Origin: Kitasatospora cineracea
GTDB lineage: Bacteria > Actinomycetota > Actinomycetes > Streptomycetales > Streptomycetaceae
DNA: 64,000 nucleotides
Direction: 5' to 3'
Assembly: GCF_003751605.1 (NCBI RefSeq)
Contig: NZ_RJVJ01000001.1
Coordinates: 4,588,001 to 4,652,000 of the forward strand
In this document: piece by piece, positions 1 to 7,453 of the stretch
Numbering within the stretch: the stretch's first letter is position 1
How the letters are laid out: every line of letters begins with the position of its first letter
Notes under the pieces: model-generated
Databases searched by the model: none
What the model was told of the DNA's origin: nothing
What the model saw: the letters and a program-made list of their open reading frames with translations, nothing else
Position numbers and translations under genes: made by a program

Positions 1-861
1 GAAATCGGGGTCGAAGCCGTCGCCGGGGCCCGCGGCGAGGTCCAGGCCGAGCCCCGCCCCGAACTGCGCCCCGTCCGGCAGCGGGACCAGCGCCAGCCCG
101 GCCAGCAGCCCCTCCGCGGGGACCAGGCCGCGGCGCTGCTCCCCGCACACCGCGCACTCCCGGGCGTGCCGCCCGATCCGCTTGCGCCACAGCGCGCCCG
201 GCACGCCGTCCCAGCCCGCCGTCAGCTCCGCCAGCCACGGGCAGCCCGGCACCGCGGCCAGCGCCCGCACCACCACCCGGGCCGCCTCCAGCTGCCCCTT
301 CATCCGTTGCACCCGCACCGCCGCGTGCTGCGGCGACACCTCCAGCGCCGCCGCCAGCTCGGCCCGGGACAGCTCGCCCGCCGCCTCCAGCCACCACAGC
401 GCCAGCAGCTCGCGGTCCCCGCCGTCCAGCCAACGGGTCGCCTCGGCGACCTCGCGGCGCTGCTCGGACAGGCCCAGCCGGACGATCGTCAGGCCCACGA
501 AGTCCGCCGCCGGGTCGGCCACCGCCGCCGGGTCCGGCACCGCGTCCACCGCGTGCTCGTCCCGGAACCGGCGCCGCACCTGGTTCAGCGCGATCGCCAC
601 CAGCCAGCTGCGGAACCCGGCCGGGTCGCGCAGCCCGGCCAGGCCGTCCACGGCCCGCAGCATGGTCTCCTGCACCACGTCGTCGGTGTCCGGGTGCCCC
701 GACAGGGCCCGCCCCACCACGTTGTACACCAGCGGCAGGTGCCCGCCGACCAGCTCCGCCACCGCCTGCCGGTCACCGTGCTGCGCCCGCCCGACCAGCG
801 CCGCCACCCGCCCACTGTCCACAGCCCGGCCCGTCCTCGTGTTCTCGCGTCCTGCCCTCAC
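1..861 (-). CDS. ECF RNA polymerase sigma factor with Cys/His C-terminal extension (cut by window edge)
   Basis: Encodes an extracytoplasmic-function sigma factor that would direct RNA polymerase to a small regulon. From a GTG at 861 the protein shows a region 2 (about residues 20-90, with DTDDVVQETMLRAV and SWLVAIALNQVRRRF), then a region 4 helix-turn-helix (about 145-195, ELSRAELAAALEVSPQHAAV). After it comes an extension with H-x3-C-x2-C (HARECAVC), resembling a zinc-binding anti-sigma-like module fused to the sigma factor. The frame is still open at base 1, so the C-terminus is missing. A second possible start is the GTG at 822; neither has a perfect ribosome binding site. Sigma identity is secure; target genes are unknown. 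Confidence 0.85.
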   Translation of the reverse strand, partial: MRAGRENTRTGRAVDSGRVAALVGRAQHGDRQAVAELVGGHLPLVYNVVGRALSGHPDTDDVVQETMLRAVDGLAGLRDPAGFRSWLVAIALNQVRRRFRDEHAVDAVPDPAAVADPAADFVGLTIVRLGLSEQRREVAEATRWLDGGDRELLALWWLEAAGELSRAELAAALEVSPQHAAVRVQRMKGQLEAARVVVRALAAVPGCPWLAELTAGWDGVPGALWRKRIGRHARECAVCGEQRRGLVPAEGLLAGLALVPLPDGAQFGAGLGLDLAAGPGDGFDPDF

Positions 862-1160
862 ACCTTCGGAGATCCACCGGCCCCCGGCGGATAACGCAAA
901 AGCGGAAGGAAATCCTCGGCAGACGCGAAGCTTAGTGAGCCCCCGGACGACTCCCGCGGCGGGAACGGACGGGAGGGGTGAAGGGGGCGTGCGGGAACGG
1001 GGGAGGACCGGTGCCCGCCCTGCCGGGCGGCCGCCCGCAACGGCGAGGCCGCCCGCAACGGCGAGGCCCGCGCCTCCCCGGAGGGACGCGCGGGCCTTCG
1101 AACCGCGGGCCGGAACCGGCGGCCGGGATCAGTGCCGGCCGGGAGCCGGGCCGACCGGGA
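862..1160. other. Intergenic region with promoter side of the sigma gene and a short tandem duplication
   Basis: No convincing gene. The side next to 861 would hold the minus-strand promoter of the ECF sigma gene. Bases 1033-1068 contain an 18-base unit repeated twice in tandem (core CGCAACGGCGAGGCC). The hairpin at 1064-1097 is listed separately. Confidence 0.5.
1064..1097 (-). terminator. Hairpin downstream of the lytic transglycosylase gene
   Basis: A perfect 10-bp inverted repeat, AGGCCCGCGC and GCGCGGGCCT, with a 14-nt loop, lies about 65 bp past the stop of the minus-strand gene ending at 1161. There is no U tract, as is common for actinobacterial terminators. Confidence 0.55.
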
Positions 1161-1886
1161 TCAGTACCAGTGGTGCGACTGCCAGAACGACCAGGCGCCG
1201 CACGGGCTGCCGTAGCGGCTGTTCATGTAGTTGAGGCCCCACTTGACCTGGGTCGCCGGGTTGGTCCGCCAGTCCGCGCCGGCCGAGGCCATCTTGGAGC
1301 CCGGCAGCGCCTGCACCAGGCCGTAGGCGCCGGAGGAGGAGTTGGTGGCGGTGTAGTCCCAGCCGCTCTCACGGGTGACGATCTGGCTGAAGCACTGGAA
1401 CTGGGTGTCGTTGCCGACGATCTGCCGAGCGATGTCCTGGACCGAACCGGCCGGGACGCTGGCGAGCACGCTGCGCGCGGAGTCCCGGCTGGCCTGCTCG
1501 GAGGCCCGCTTCGCCTCGGCGTCCTTGGCCGCCTTCGCCTCGGCGGCGGCCTTCTCCGCGGCCGCCTTGGCGTCGGCCTCGGCCTTGTCCGCGTCGGCCT
1601 TCGCCTGGGCGTCGGCCGCGGCCTTCTGCCGGGCGGCCTCGGCGGCGGCCTTCTTGGCGGCCGCGTCGGCGGAGACCTGCTGGGCGTTCGCCTGCCGGCC
1701 GATGCCGTCGCCGACGCTCTGGGCCTGCGCACCGGTGGGCGCGTCGGCGAGCAGGGTCGCGCTCGCCACGTCGACCGTCTGGACGGTCTTGCCCTCGCTG
1801 CCGGACGCCGCACCGACGACCGCTCCGACGGCGGTCACCGCGGTGGCTGAGGCGACAGCGACGCCCCGGACCGAAATCCGAGTCAC
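1161..1886 (-). CDS. Secreted lytic transglycosylase (SLT-like) with Ala/Lys/Glu coiled coil
   Basis: A cell-wall hydrolase predicted to cleave peptidoglycan glycan strands outside the cell. The GTG start at 1886 follows GGAAGGA. Residues 1-30 form a signal peptide (VAVASATAVTAVGAVVGAA). Residues about 70-140 are an alternating Ala/Lys/Glu/Asp stretch predicted to be a long coiled coil. The C-terminal ~90 residues form the lysozyme-like domain with the catalytic Glu in TRESGWDYTA, the SGAYGLVQALPGSKM signature and a terminal Trp/His-rich tail (WSFWQSHHWY). Such short SLT proteins are common in Streptomyces, where some cell-wall hydrolases are controlled by ydaO-type riboswitches. The leader at 1960-2150 is compatible with that. 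Confidence 0.85.
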   Translation of the reverse strand: MTRISVRGVAVASATAVTAVGAVVGAASGSEGKTVQTVDVASATLLADAPTGAQAQSVGDGIGRQANAQQVSADAAAKKAAAEAARQKAAADAQAKADADKAEADAKAAAEKAAAEAKAAKDAEAKRASEQASRDSARSVLASVPAGSVQDIARQIVGNDTQFQCFSQIVTRESGWDYTATNSSSGAYGLVQALPGSKMASAGADWRTNPATQVKWGLNYMNSRYGSPCGAWSFWQSHHWY

Positions 1887-1959
1887 ATGCTTTCCTTCCG
1901 GCGTCGCCCGGCGTGTGACCGTCCGGGCGCGTATCTGCCCCTGGCACTGGCCTCCGTCG

Positions 1960-2150
1960 AACACCGGTCACGGGAGGCACGGGCTCGGCCGTCCCCCCGG
2001 GCGGGCCCGGGGAAGTCGGCGGGATCGAGCGGCGTACGGCCTCGCGGTGTTCAGTTGTCCGTCCACCGACCGGAGTTGGCGGGGGTGCAGGGCCGTACGC
2101 AGGGCCTGACGCCGATTCACCCTGCCTCACCCGGGCGCGTCTACGCAATT
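1960..2150 (-). promoter_or_regulatory. Structured 5' leader, candidate ydaO-type (c-di-AMP) riboswitch
   Basis: Read on the minus strand, the leader contains GGGTGAATC (complement of 2114-2122), identical to the core of the ydaO GGGGUGAAUC motif. A later block (complement of 2040-2059, GACAACTGAACACCGCGAGG) resembles the 3' GACAGCUAACCUCGNAGGC signature. A perfect 10-bp inverted repeat (2032-2041 with 2091-2100) can close a stem between them. The 5' GGGGAACC-type element is not obvious, so this may be a divergent member or a different structured leader. Function is inferred from motif similarity and from the cell-wall hydrolase it precedes. Confidence 0.45.
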
Positions 2151-2307
2151 CTCCCGGCCGTGGCGGATCTCACACCACCGGCTGCCGGAAAACCCGGCGG
2201 ACCGGCCCCGACACCCCGTCAGCCCGCCCCGCGGACCCGGCGGTCCCGCCGCCGGCCTGTGCGGGCACCGGGCGGGCGGACCGGCCCGGGACCGGCCCCG
2301 GGCCTGC

Positions 2308-3561
2308 TCAGAACAGGCGCAGCGACATCCACAGGGCCGGCACCGACACCGCCAGGGTGGCCGGGACGACCAGCGCGCCGAGCGCCGTGAACAGCCGCGG
2401 CCCGCCGTCGTCGACCGCCCGCTCCCGGGTGATCCGGCGCCACAGCAGGGTGGCCAGCGAGCCCGCGTACGTCAGGTTCGGGCCGAGATTGACGCCGAGC
2501 AGCACCGCCAGCACCGGGCCCGGACCGGACGGGGCGGCCAGCGGGACCAGCAGCAGCGTCGCCGGGAGGTTGTTCACCAGGTTGGCCAGCACCGCCGCCA
2601 GCCCCGCCAGCGCGAACAGCACCGGCAGCCCGTCACCCGCCGGGACCACCGCCGCCAGCCGCCCGGCCAGCCCGTTGTCCACCACCGCCCGCACCACCAC
2701 GCCCAGCGCCAGCACGAAGGCCAGGAACGGGACGGCCGCCGCCGACAGGATCCGCCGCGGCGTGCTGCGCCGGCCGGCCAGCGCCCGCACCGCCAGCACC
2801 AGCGCACCCGCCGCCGCGGCCCACGCCGGGGAGACGCCGACCGCCGAGGCCAGCACGAAACCGGCCAGCGTCCCCGCGACCGTCCCCAGCGCGAACCGCG
2901 GCAGCCGCACCCCGCCCGCCGCCACCGGCCGCTCGGCCGGCACCGCCAGCTCCGCCGCGAACCACCGCCGCAGCACCAGGTACTCCACCCCCACCGCGGC
3001 CAGCCACGGCAGCGCCATCAGCGCCGTGAACCGGCCGAACCCCAGACCGCTGGCGGCGAACGCCAGCAGGTTGGTCAGGTTGGAGACCGGCAGCAGCAGC
3101 GACGCGCTGTTCGCCAGGTGCCCGCACGCGTACACGTGCGGCCGGGCCCGCACCCCCAGCGCACCCGCCGTGGCGATCACCACCGGCGTCAGCAGCACCA
3201 CCGTCGCGTCCAGGCTCAGCACCGCCGTGACCAGCGCCGCCACCGCGAACACCTGCCCCAGCAACCGCACCGGCCGCCCGCCCGACGCCCCCGCCATCCA
3301 GCGCCCGCACGCCTCGAACAGCCCCTCGTCGTCGCACAGCTGCGCCAGCACCAGCACCGCCGCCAGGAACCCCACCACCGGCGCCAGCCGCCCCACCTCG
3401 GCCCACGCCGCACCCGGCGACACCGCCCCCACCGCCACCAGCAGCCCCGCCGCCGGCACCGCCACCACCGCCTCCGGCCACCCGAACGGCCGCCGCACCG
3501 CACACCCCAGCACCGCCGCCAGCAACACCAGCGACAGCACCTCGGCGGACACCCCATGCAC
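2308..3561 (-). CDS. ArsB/NhaD-type (SLC13-like) membrane permease
   Basis: An integral membrane transporter of about 417 residues with roughly ten hydrophobic segments. The GTG start at 3561 is nine bases after AAGGAG; the frame runs further upstream but without homology. Features of the arsenical-pump/ion-transporter superfamily include LSLDATVVLLTPVVIATAGA in the first half and the pseudo-symmetric LANLVNNLPATLLLVPLA in the second, each a typical discontinuous-helix signature. These proteins export oxyanions or exchange cations. No arsR, arsC or ATPase lies nearby, so the substrate cannot be named; arsenite is one option. Confidence 0.75.
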   Translation of the reverse strand: MHGVSAEVLSLVLLAAVLGCAVRRPFGWPEAVVAVPAAGLLVAVGAVSPGAAWAEVGRLAPVVGFLAAVLVLAQLCDDEGLFEACGRWMAGASGGRPVRLLGQVFAVAALVTAVLSLDATVVLLTPVVIATAGALGVRARPHVYACGHLANSASLLLPVSNLTNLLAFAASGLGFGRFTALMALPWLAAVGVEYLVLRRWFAAELAVPAERPVAAGGVRLPRFALGTVAGTLAGFVLASAVGVSPAWAAAAGALVLAVRALAGRRSTPRRILSAAAVPFLAFVLALGVVVRAVVDNGLAGRLAAVVPAGDGLPVLFALAGLAAVLANLVNNLPATLLLVPLAAPSGPGPVLAVLLGVNLGPNLTYAGSLATLLWRRITRERAVDDGGPRLFTALGALVVPATLAVSVPALWMSLRLF

Positions 3562-3593
3562 CCGAACCCGCTCCTTCCACCACACCCGACCCA

Positions 3594-3625
3594 CCGGACC
3601 GACCGGACCGACCGGACCGACCGGA
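3594..3625. repeat. 9-bp tandem repeat (CCGGACCGA, about 3.5 copies)
   Basis: Consecutive CCGGACCGA units lie between the divergent permease and Gly/Ser repeat genes. A minisatellite-like tract prone to length change. Confidence 0.8.
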
Positions 3626-3811
3626 TCCCGTCTGTCCGGCGAACGCCCCATCCAAGCAGCCCCGCCGTCCCGTCCCCACCGCCCCCACCGCCCCCCGACC
3701 GGCGCCTTTGCGCGGGCGGCGGCCCGGCGGAAGGCTGGGGGCCGACACCGGCGACCGGCCCGGAGCGAGCCGGTCCGGAGAGAGAAAGTCCGGAGAGAGA
3801 AAGAAGGGGAC

Positions 3812-4126
3812 ATGTCCGTTCCACCACCCGCCCCGAGCACCGGTGCGCGACGGCTGCGGGCAGCGGCGGCCCGCGGCTTCTCGCTCGGCTCCACCGGCTC
3901 CCTGCTGTCGATCGGCTCGGTGGGGTCGGTCCTGTCGGTCGGCTCGGTCGGCTCCGTGCTGTCCCTCGGCTCGGTCGGCTCGGCGCTCTCCGTCCTGTCG
4001 CTCGGCTCCTGGCGCAGCACCGCCGCCGTGCTGTCCGCCGAGTCGACCCTCGCGGTGCTCTCCTACCGCTCGGTCGGGGCCGTCGCCGCGGCCCACCGCC
4101 GCCGCGGCGGGTCCCGGCACGGCTGA
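3812..4126 (+). CDS. Small Gly/Ser/Val/Leu repeat protein (GSVGSVLS repeats)
   Basis: A 104-residue protein with a clear ribosome binding site (GAAGGGG) before the ATG. Residues about 23-72 are a tandem repeat of a 6-8 residue unit, GS(V/I)GSVLS, e.g. SLGSTGSLLSIGSVGSVLSV. Flanks are Arg/Ala-rich and the C-terminus is basic (HRRRGGSRHG). The strict alternation of small and hydrophobic residues suggests a beta-solenoid or an amphipathic self-assembling sheet, possibly at a membrane or surface. Similar anonymous proteins occur in streptomycetes, but I know of no function. The opposite strand is also open here (an EPTEPTDRT-like translation), but the RBS and composition favour this strand. Confidence 0.65.
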   Translation: MSVPPPAPSTGARRLRAAAARGFSLGSTGSLLSIGSVGSVLSVGSVGSVLSLGSVGSALSVLSLGSWRSTAAVLSAESTLAVLSYRSVGAVAAAHRRRGGSRHG

Positions 4127-4150
4127 CCCGCCCCGCCCGCCGGTCCGATG

Positions 4151-4215
4151 GCCGGGGGCCGGGGGCCGGGGGCCGGGGGCCGGGGGAGCGGGGCCGGGGG
4201 CCGGGGGAGCGGGGA
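4151..4215 (+). repeat. GGGGGCC tandem tract with G-quadruplex potential
   Basis: Seven-base GGGGGCC/GGGGGAGC units repeat about eight times on the plus strand just upstream of the methyltransferase gene. Many runs of at least four G separated by two or three bases meet the usual G-quadruplex rule. Confidence 0.8.
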
Positions 4216-4244
4216 GTGTCAGTGGCGGGTGGGACCGTGCCCGG

Positions 4245-4901
4245 ATGAACGGACCGCTCGACTCGATCGCCGCGTACTGGAACGATGCCGCCCCCGGGTT
4301 CGACCGGGAGCCCGACCACGGGCTGCGCGCGGCCGGGACCAGGGGGGCCTGGCGGCGCCGGCTGGCCGGGTGGCTGCCGGGTGCGGGGCTCGACGTGCTG
4401 GACGCCGGGTGCGGCACGGGTTCGCTCTCGGTGCTGCTCGCCGAGGCCGGGCACCGGGTGACGGGCGTGGACCTCGCCCCGGCGATGGTCGACCTGGCCC
4501 GGGCCAAGTTCGCCGCGGCCGGGCTGACGGGGAGTTTCCTGGTCGGCGACGCGAGCCGCCCCCCGACCGGCGACGGCCGCTACGACGCGGTGCTGTGCCG
4601 GCACCTGCTCTGGACCCTCCCGGACCCGCACGCCGCCCTCCGGGAGTGGGCCGCCCGCCTGCGTCCGGGCGGCCGCCTGCTGCTGGTCGAGGGCCGCTGG
4701 CGGGAGGCCGGCGCCGCCGTCGAGCCCTACGCCCCCGGCACGGAGGGCCTGCCCTGGGCCGGCGGCATCACGGCGTCCGCCCTGACCGCCGCGCTCCGCC
4801 CGCTGGTCCGCGAGCTGCAGGTCGAACCGCTCGAGGCGGACGAGGAGCTCTGGGGCGGCCCGGTCCGGGACGAGCGCTACGCGATCGTGGCCCGGGTCTG
4901 A
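4245..4901 (+). CDS. Class I SAM-dependent methyltransferase
   Basis: A 218-residue enzyme with a Rossmann methyltransferase fold. Motif I is VLDAGCGTGSLSVLLAEAGH (residues ~50-70). The acidic strand-2 end is VTGVDLAPAMVDLARAKF, and the post-motif block is DAVLCRHLLWTLPDPHAALREW followed by LRPGGRLLLVEG. Of the small UbiE/BioC-like type (Methyltransf_11/25); substrate unknown. The upstream region is a G-rich repeat and the ribosome binding site is weak. Start chosen at the ATG giving the family's usual N-terminal helix (SIAAYWNDAAPGFD). The gene lies 51 bp before the DinB gene and may be co-transcribed with it. Confidence 0.85.
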   Translation: MNGPLDSIAAYWNDAAPGFDREPDHGLRAAGTRGAWRRRLAGWLPGAGLDVLDAGCGTGSLSVLLAEAGHRVTGVDLAPAMVDLARAKFAAAGLTGSFLVGDASRPPTGDGRYDAVLCRHLLWTLPDPHAALREWAARLRPGGRLLLVEGRWREAGAAVEPYAPGTEGLPWAGGITASALTAALRPLVRELQVEPLEADEELWGGPVRDERYAIVARV

Positions 4902-4952
4902 ACCGGGCGGCGGCGGGGGCGGCTGTCGGTGGAGCGGGATACGGTCCGGCCC

Positions 4953-5450
4953 ATGGCCGACACTGAACTCACCACGCTGCTGGGCGTCTTGAACGGCAAG
5001 CGCGGGCACGTCCTGGACATCCTGGCGGGCCTCGACGAGGCGGCGCTGCGCCGCCCGGTGCTCCCCTCCGGCTGGACGTGCCTCGGGCTGGTGCACCACC
5101 TCGCCCTGGACGACGAGAAGTTCTGGTTCCGCGCGGTCGCGGCGGGGGAGCAGGACGCGATCGACGAGATCCTCGGCACCGAGGCCGACGCCTGGCGGCC
5201 CGACCCGGAGCGGAGTGCCGAGGAGGTCCTCGCGCTCTACCGCGCGGAGGCCGCGCGCGCCGACGCCTTCCTCGCCACCGCCGACCTCGACGCGCCCCCG
5301 GCCTGGTGGCCGGACTTCTTCGGCTCCTGGCGCTACGACACGCTGCGCGAGGTGGTCCTGCACGTGATCACCGAGACCGCGACCCACGCCGGCCACCTGG
5401 ACGCCGTCCGCGAACTCATCGACGGCCGCCAGCACCTGGTCCTCGGCTGA
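4953..5450 (+). CDS. DinB/DUF664 family protein
   Basis: A 165-residue four-helix-bundle protein of the DinB/DUF664 superfamily, members of which include bacillithiol- and mycothiol-dependent transferases. Typical metal-binding positions appear as LVHHLALDDEKFWF near residues 45-60 and VITETATHAGHLDAVRELIDG at the C-terminus, which supply the conserved histidines. Start set at the ATG at 4953; an in-frame GTG at 4929 adds eight residues. In actinobacteria such proteins are often mycothiol-linked, but the substrate cannot be told. Confidence 0.85.
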   Translation: MADTELTTLLGVLNGKRGHVLDILAGLDEAALRRPVLPSGWTCLGLVHHLALDDEKFWFRAVAAGEQDAIDEILGTEADAWRPDPERSAEEVLALYRAEAARADAFLATADLDAPPAWWPDFFGSWRYDTLREVVLHVITETATHAGHLDAVRELIDGRQHLVLG

Positions 5451-5517
5451 CCGGCCGACCTGCCGGAGCTGACCGGCCGGCCCGGACGACCGGCCCGGAC
5501 GACTGTCTGACGTGGCG

Positions 5518-5772
5518 TCAGCCCGCCGGCTCGCCGAGCCAGACGTGGGCCGCGGTGTCGAGGGGGAGGTCGAGCGCGGCGCAGAGGCCGACGACGGTGC
5601 CGAAGCCGGGGCTGGGCAGGCGGCCCATCTCGATCTTGCGGAGCGTCTCGGGGGAGATCCCGGCGCTCTGCGCGACGGTGGCGGGGTCGCGGCCGGCCCG
5701 GGTCTCGCGCAGCAGCGCGCCCAGGCGGCGGCCGGCCTCGATCTGCTCGGGGGTCAGGGGGACTCGCACCAT
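5518..5772 (-). CDS. Small XRE-family helix-turn-helix regulator
   Basis: An 84-residue protein consisting of one HTH_3 DNA-binding domain: LGALLRETRAGRDPATVAQSAG then ISPETLRKIEMGRLPSPGF, with the recognition helix at SPETLRKIE. It ends soon after the fold (TAAHVWLGEPAG), so it has no sensor domain. It is transcribed convergently to the DinB gene. Partner and targets are unknown. Confidence 0.85.
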   Translation of the reverse strand: MVRVPLTPEQIEAGRRLGALLRETRAGRDPATVAQSAGISPETLRKIEMGRLPSPGFGTVVGLCAALDLPLDTAAHVWLGEPAG

Positions 5773-5818
5773 GCGGACACGCTACTGAACCGCCCCGCCC
5801 GCCGCCCAGGCGGGCGGC

Positions 5819-6283
5819 TCAGCGCAGCGGCAGTTCCGTCCCGTTCCGCTCGTCGGCGGGCCGGGGGCCGTGGATGCGGCGGTCGGCGGCGTCGATCCGG
5901 ACGTCGTCGATGCTGGCCTCGCGCCGCCGCATCAGGCCGTGCGGGTCGAACTCCCACAGCTCGTTGCCGTAGCTGCGCCACCACTGGCCGTCCGCGTCGT
6001 GCCACTCGTACTGGAAGCGGACGGCGATCCGGTCGTCCTCGAACGCCCAGAGGTCCTTGCGCAGGGCGTACTCCCGTTCGCGCTGCCACTTGGCGGTGAG
6101 GAAGGCGGTGACCTCGGCGCGGCCGGTGAGGAAGGTGTCGCGGTTGCGCCAGACCGTGTCGGGTGTGTAGGCGCGGGCGACGGCGGCGGGGTCGCGGGTG
6201 TTCCAGGCGTCCTCGGCGGCCCGGACCTTGGCCAGGGCGGTGGCGCGGGTGAACGGGGGGAGCGGCGGGCGGTCCTCGGGCAC
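5819..6283 (-). CDS. DUF1348 / NTF2-like (SnoaL-fold) protein
   Basis: A 154-residue protein matching DUF1348 along its length: AEDAWNTRDPAAVARAYTPD, WRNRDTFLTGRAEV, VRFQYEWHDADGQWWRSYGN and ELWEFDPHGLMRRREASID. The fold is a cone-shaped pocket found in small-molecule enzymes and binding proteins. The GTG start at 6283 follows GGAGG. It is divergent from the TetR gene at 6406 and shares its operator region, so it is the probable repressed target. The reaction is unknown. Confidence 0.9.
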   Translation of the reverse strand: MPEDRPPLPPFTRATALAKVRAAEDAWNTRDPAAVARAYTPDTVWRNRDTFLTGRAEVTAFLTAKWQREREYALRKDLWAFEDDRIAVRFQYEWHDADGQWWRSYGNELWEFDPHGLMRRREASIDDVRIDAADRRIHGPRPADERNGTELPLR

Positions 6284-6307
6284 GGCGGCCTCCAGCGGTT
6301 CGACGAG

Positions 6308-6367
6308 GTGGAGAACGGTCGTTCTCCACTCTGGCGGGCCCTACGCTAGGGAACGACCGTTCTCCAC
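6308..6367. promoter_or_regulatory. Two palindromic operator sites of the divergent TetR/DUF1348 unit
   Basis: Site 1 (6308-6329) centres on GGAGAACGGTCGTTCTCC. Site 2 (6349-6367) reads GGAACGACCGTTCTCCAC, the same motif with one arm changed. Their centres are about 39 bp apart between the divergent starts. This is the arrangement expected for TetR autoregulation plus control of the divergent gene. Confidence 0.8.
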
Positions 6368-6405
6368 GTCAAGCACGTCCGAAGACCGCCGAACCGGAGC
6401 CGCCG

Positions 6406-6975
6406 ATGCCCGCCCCGCCCACCGAGGAGCAGACCCGCCAGGACGGCGAGGCACTGCTCGACGCCGCCGAGGCGCTGTTCTACGAGAAGGGCATCCGCGC
6501 CGTCGGCATGGACGAGGTCCGGGCCGCCTCCGGCCTGCCGCTCAAGCGGATCTACCGCCTGTACCCCGCCAAGGACGACCTGGTCGCGGCCGTGCTGCGC
6601 CGCCGCGACCTGCGCTGGCGGGCCCGGCTGGCCGCCGCCGTCGAGGTGGAGTCCGAGCCGCGGGCCCGGCTGCTGGCCGCGTTCGACTGGCTGGGCCGCT
6701 GGTTCGCCGAGCCCGGCTACCGGGGCTGCGCCTGGATCAACGCCTTCGGCGAGCTGGGCCCGTCCTCCCCGGCCGTGCTCGCCGAGGTGCGCGCCCACAA
6801 GGCGGCCTTCCACGCCCAGCTCGCCGACTGGTCGCGCGCCGCGGGCCTGGCCGACCCGGCCCCCGTCCAACTGCTGGCCGAGGGCGCCATCGTCACCGCC
6901 GCGATCGACGCCGACTCCGCCCCCGCCCGCCGGGCCCGGGCCGCCGTGGAGGTGCTGCTCGATGTCGCCCGCTGA
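6406..6975 (+). CDS. TetR/AcrR-family transcriptional regulator
   Basis: A 189-residue regulator with an N-terminal TetR helix-turn-helix: LLDAAEALFYEKGIRAVGMD then EVRAASGLPLKRIYRLYPAK. The all-helical ligand domain (LLAAFDWLGRWFAEPGYRGC onward) resembles the TetR_C family with a conserved GCAWINA block. It probably represses itself and the divergent DUF1348 gene through the sites at 6308-6367. Its last 14 bases overlap the next gene, so both are likely on one transcript. The ligand is unknown. Confidence 0.9.
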   Translation: MPAPPTEEQTRQDGEALLDAAEALFYEKGIRAVGMDEVRAASGLPLKRIYRLYPAKDDLVAAVLRRRDLRWRARLAAAVEVESEPRARLLAAFDWLGRWFAEPGYRGCAWINAFGELGPSSPAVLAEVRAHKAAFHAQLADWSRAAGLADPAPVQLLAEGAIVTAAIDADSAPARRARAAVEVLLDVAR

Positions 6976-7300
6976 ACCGCCGGCCGGCCCGGGCAAGCTG
7001 GTCCGGGACCGGATCCCGGCCGTCATCCGGGCCGCCGGGAGGGAGCCGCAGGTGTACGTCGCCGACGCGGCCGAGTACCTGGCCCGGCTCGGCGACAAGC
7101 TGTCCGAGGAGGCCACCGAGGTGCGCGCCGCCCACGGCGAGCAGGAGGTCCTGGAGGAACTGGCCGACCTGCTGGAGGTGATCCACGCACTGGCCGCGGC
7201 CCACGGAGCGGACTTCACCCGGGTCGAGGAGCTCCGACGCCGCAAGGCCGCAGAGCGCGGAGGCTTCGCCGGACGGGTGGTCTGGACCGGCAACCACTGA
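6962..7300 (+). CDS. MazG-like / phosphoribosyl-ATP pyrophosphohydrolase-like protein
   Basis: A 112-residue all-alpha NTP pyrophosphatase-like protein. It begins with KLVRDRIPAVIRAAG, then shows LGDKLSEEATEVRAA and EVLEELADLLEVIHALAA, carrying the EExxE and ExxD metal-binding acidic residues of the MazG/HisE superfamily. The KLVRDRIP block is typical of the stand-alone house-cleaning or phage-like branch, not of histidine biosynthesis. The ATG lies inside the end of tetR (14-nt overlap), implying translational coupling. It may remove non-canonical nucleotides. Confidence 0.85.
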   Translation: MSPAEPPAGPGKLVRDRIPAVIRAAGREPQVYVADAAEYLARLGDKLSEEATEVRAAHGEQEVLEELADLLEVIHALAAAHGADFTRVEELRRRKAAERGGFAGRVVWTGNH

Positions 7301-7376
7301 ACGGGGGGTGCTGTCCGCCAGCGGTGACCGCCGGTGGAGAACCGGGCCCCCGGCAGGCCGCGACCGGGCCGGCGGG

Positions 7377-7446
7377 ACACGCCCGTCGGCGCCGAGCGGT
7401 CACGCTCCTTGCCGCCGACCGCGAGTCGTCGGTCTCCTCGGCGCCG
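7377..7446. repeat. 70-bp direct repeat, left copy
   Basis: Identical over 70 bp to 8315-8384. It contains the 9-bp inverted repeat GGCGCCGAG/CTCGGCGCC and a smaller internal CCGAC/GTCGG pair, so it can fold into a long hairpin. It starts 7 bp past the stop codon of the minus-strand DUF1963 gene. Confidence 0.9.
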
Positions 7447-7453
7447 TGGGCGC

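Noticed and set aside
2308..4020. A 570-residue version of the ArsB-like permease
   Set aside because: The N-terminal 150 residues are repetitive Glu/Pro/Thr and Arg sequence antisense to the GSVGSVLS gene. AAGGAG and homology place the start at 3561.
3594..4215. CRISPR-like array in the repeats near 3.6 and 4.2 kb
   Set aside because: Units are 7-9 bp without spacers, so these are simple tandem repeats.
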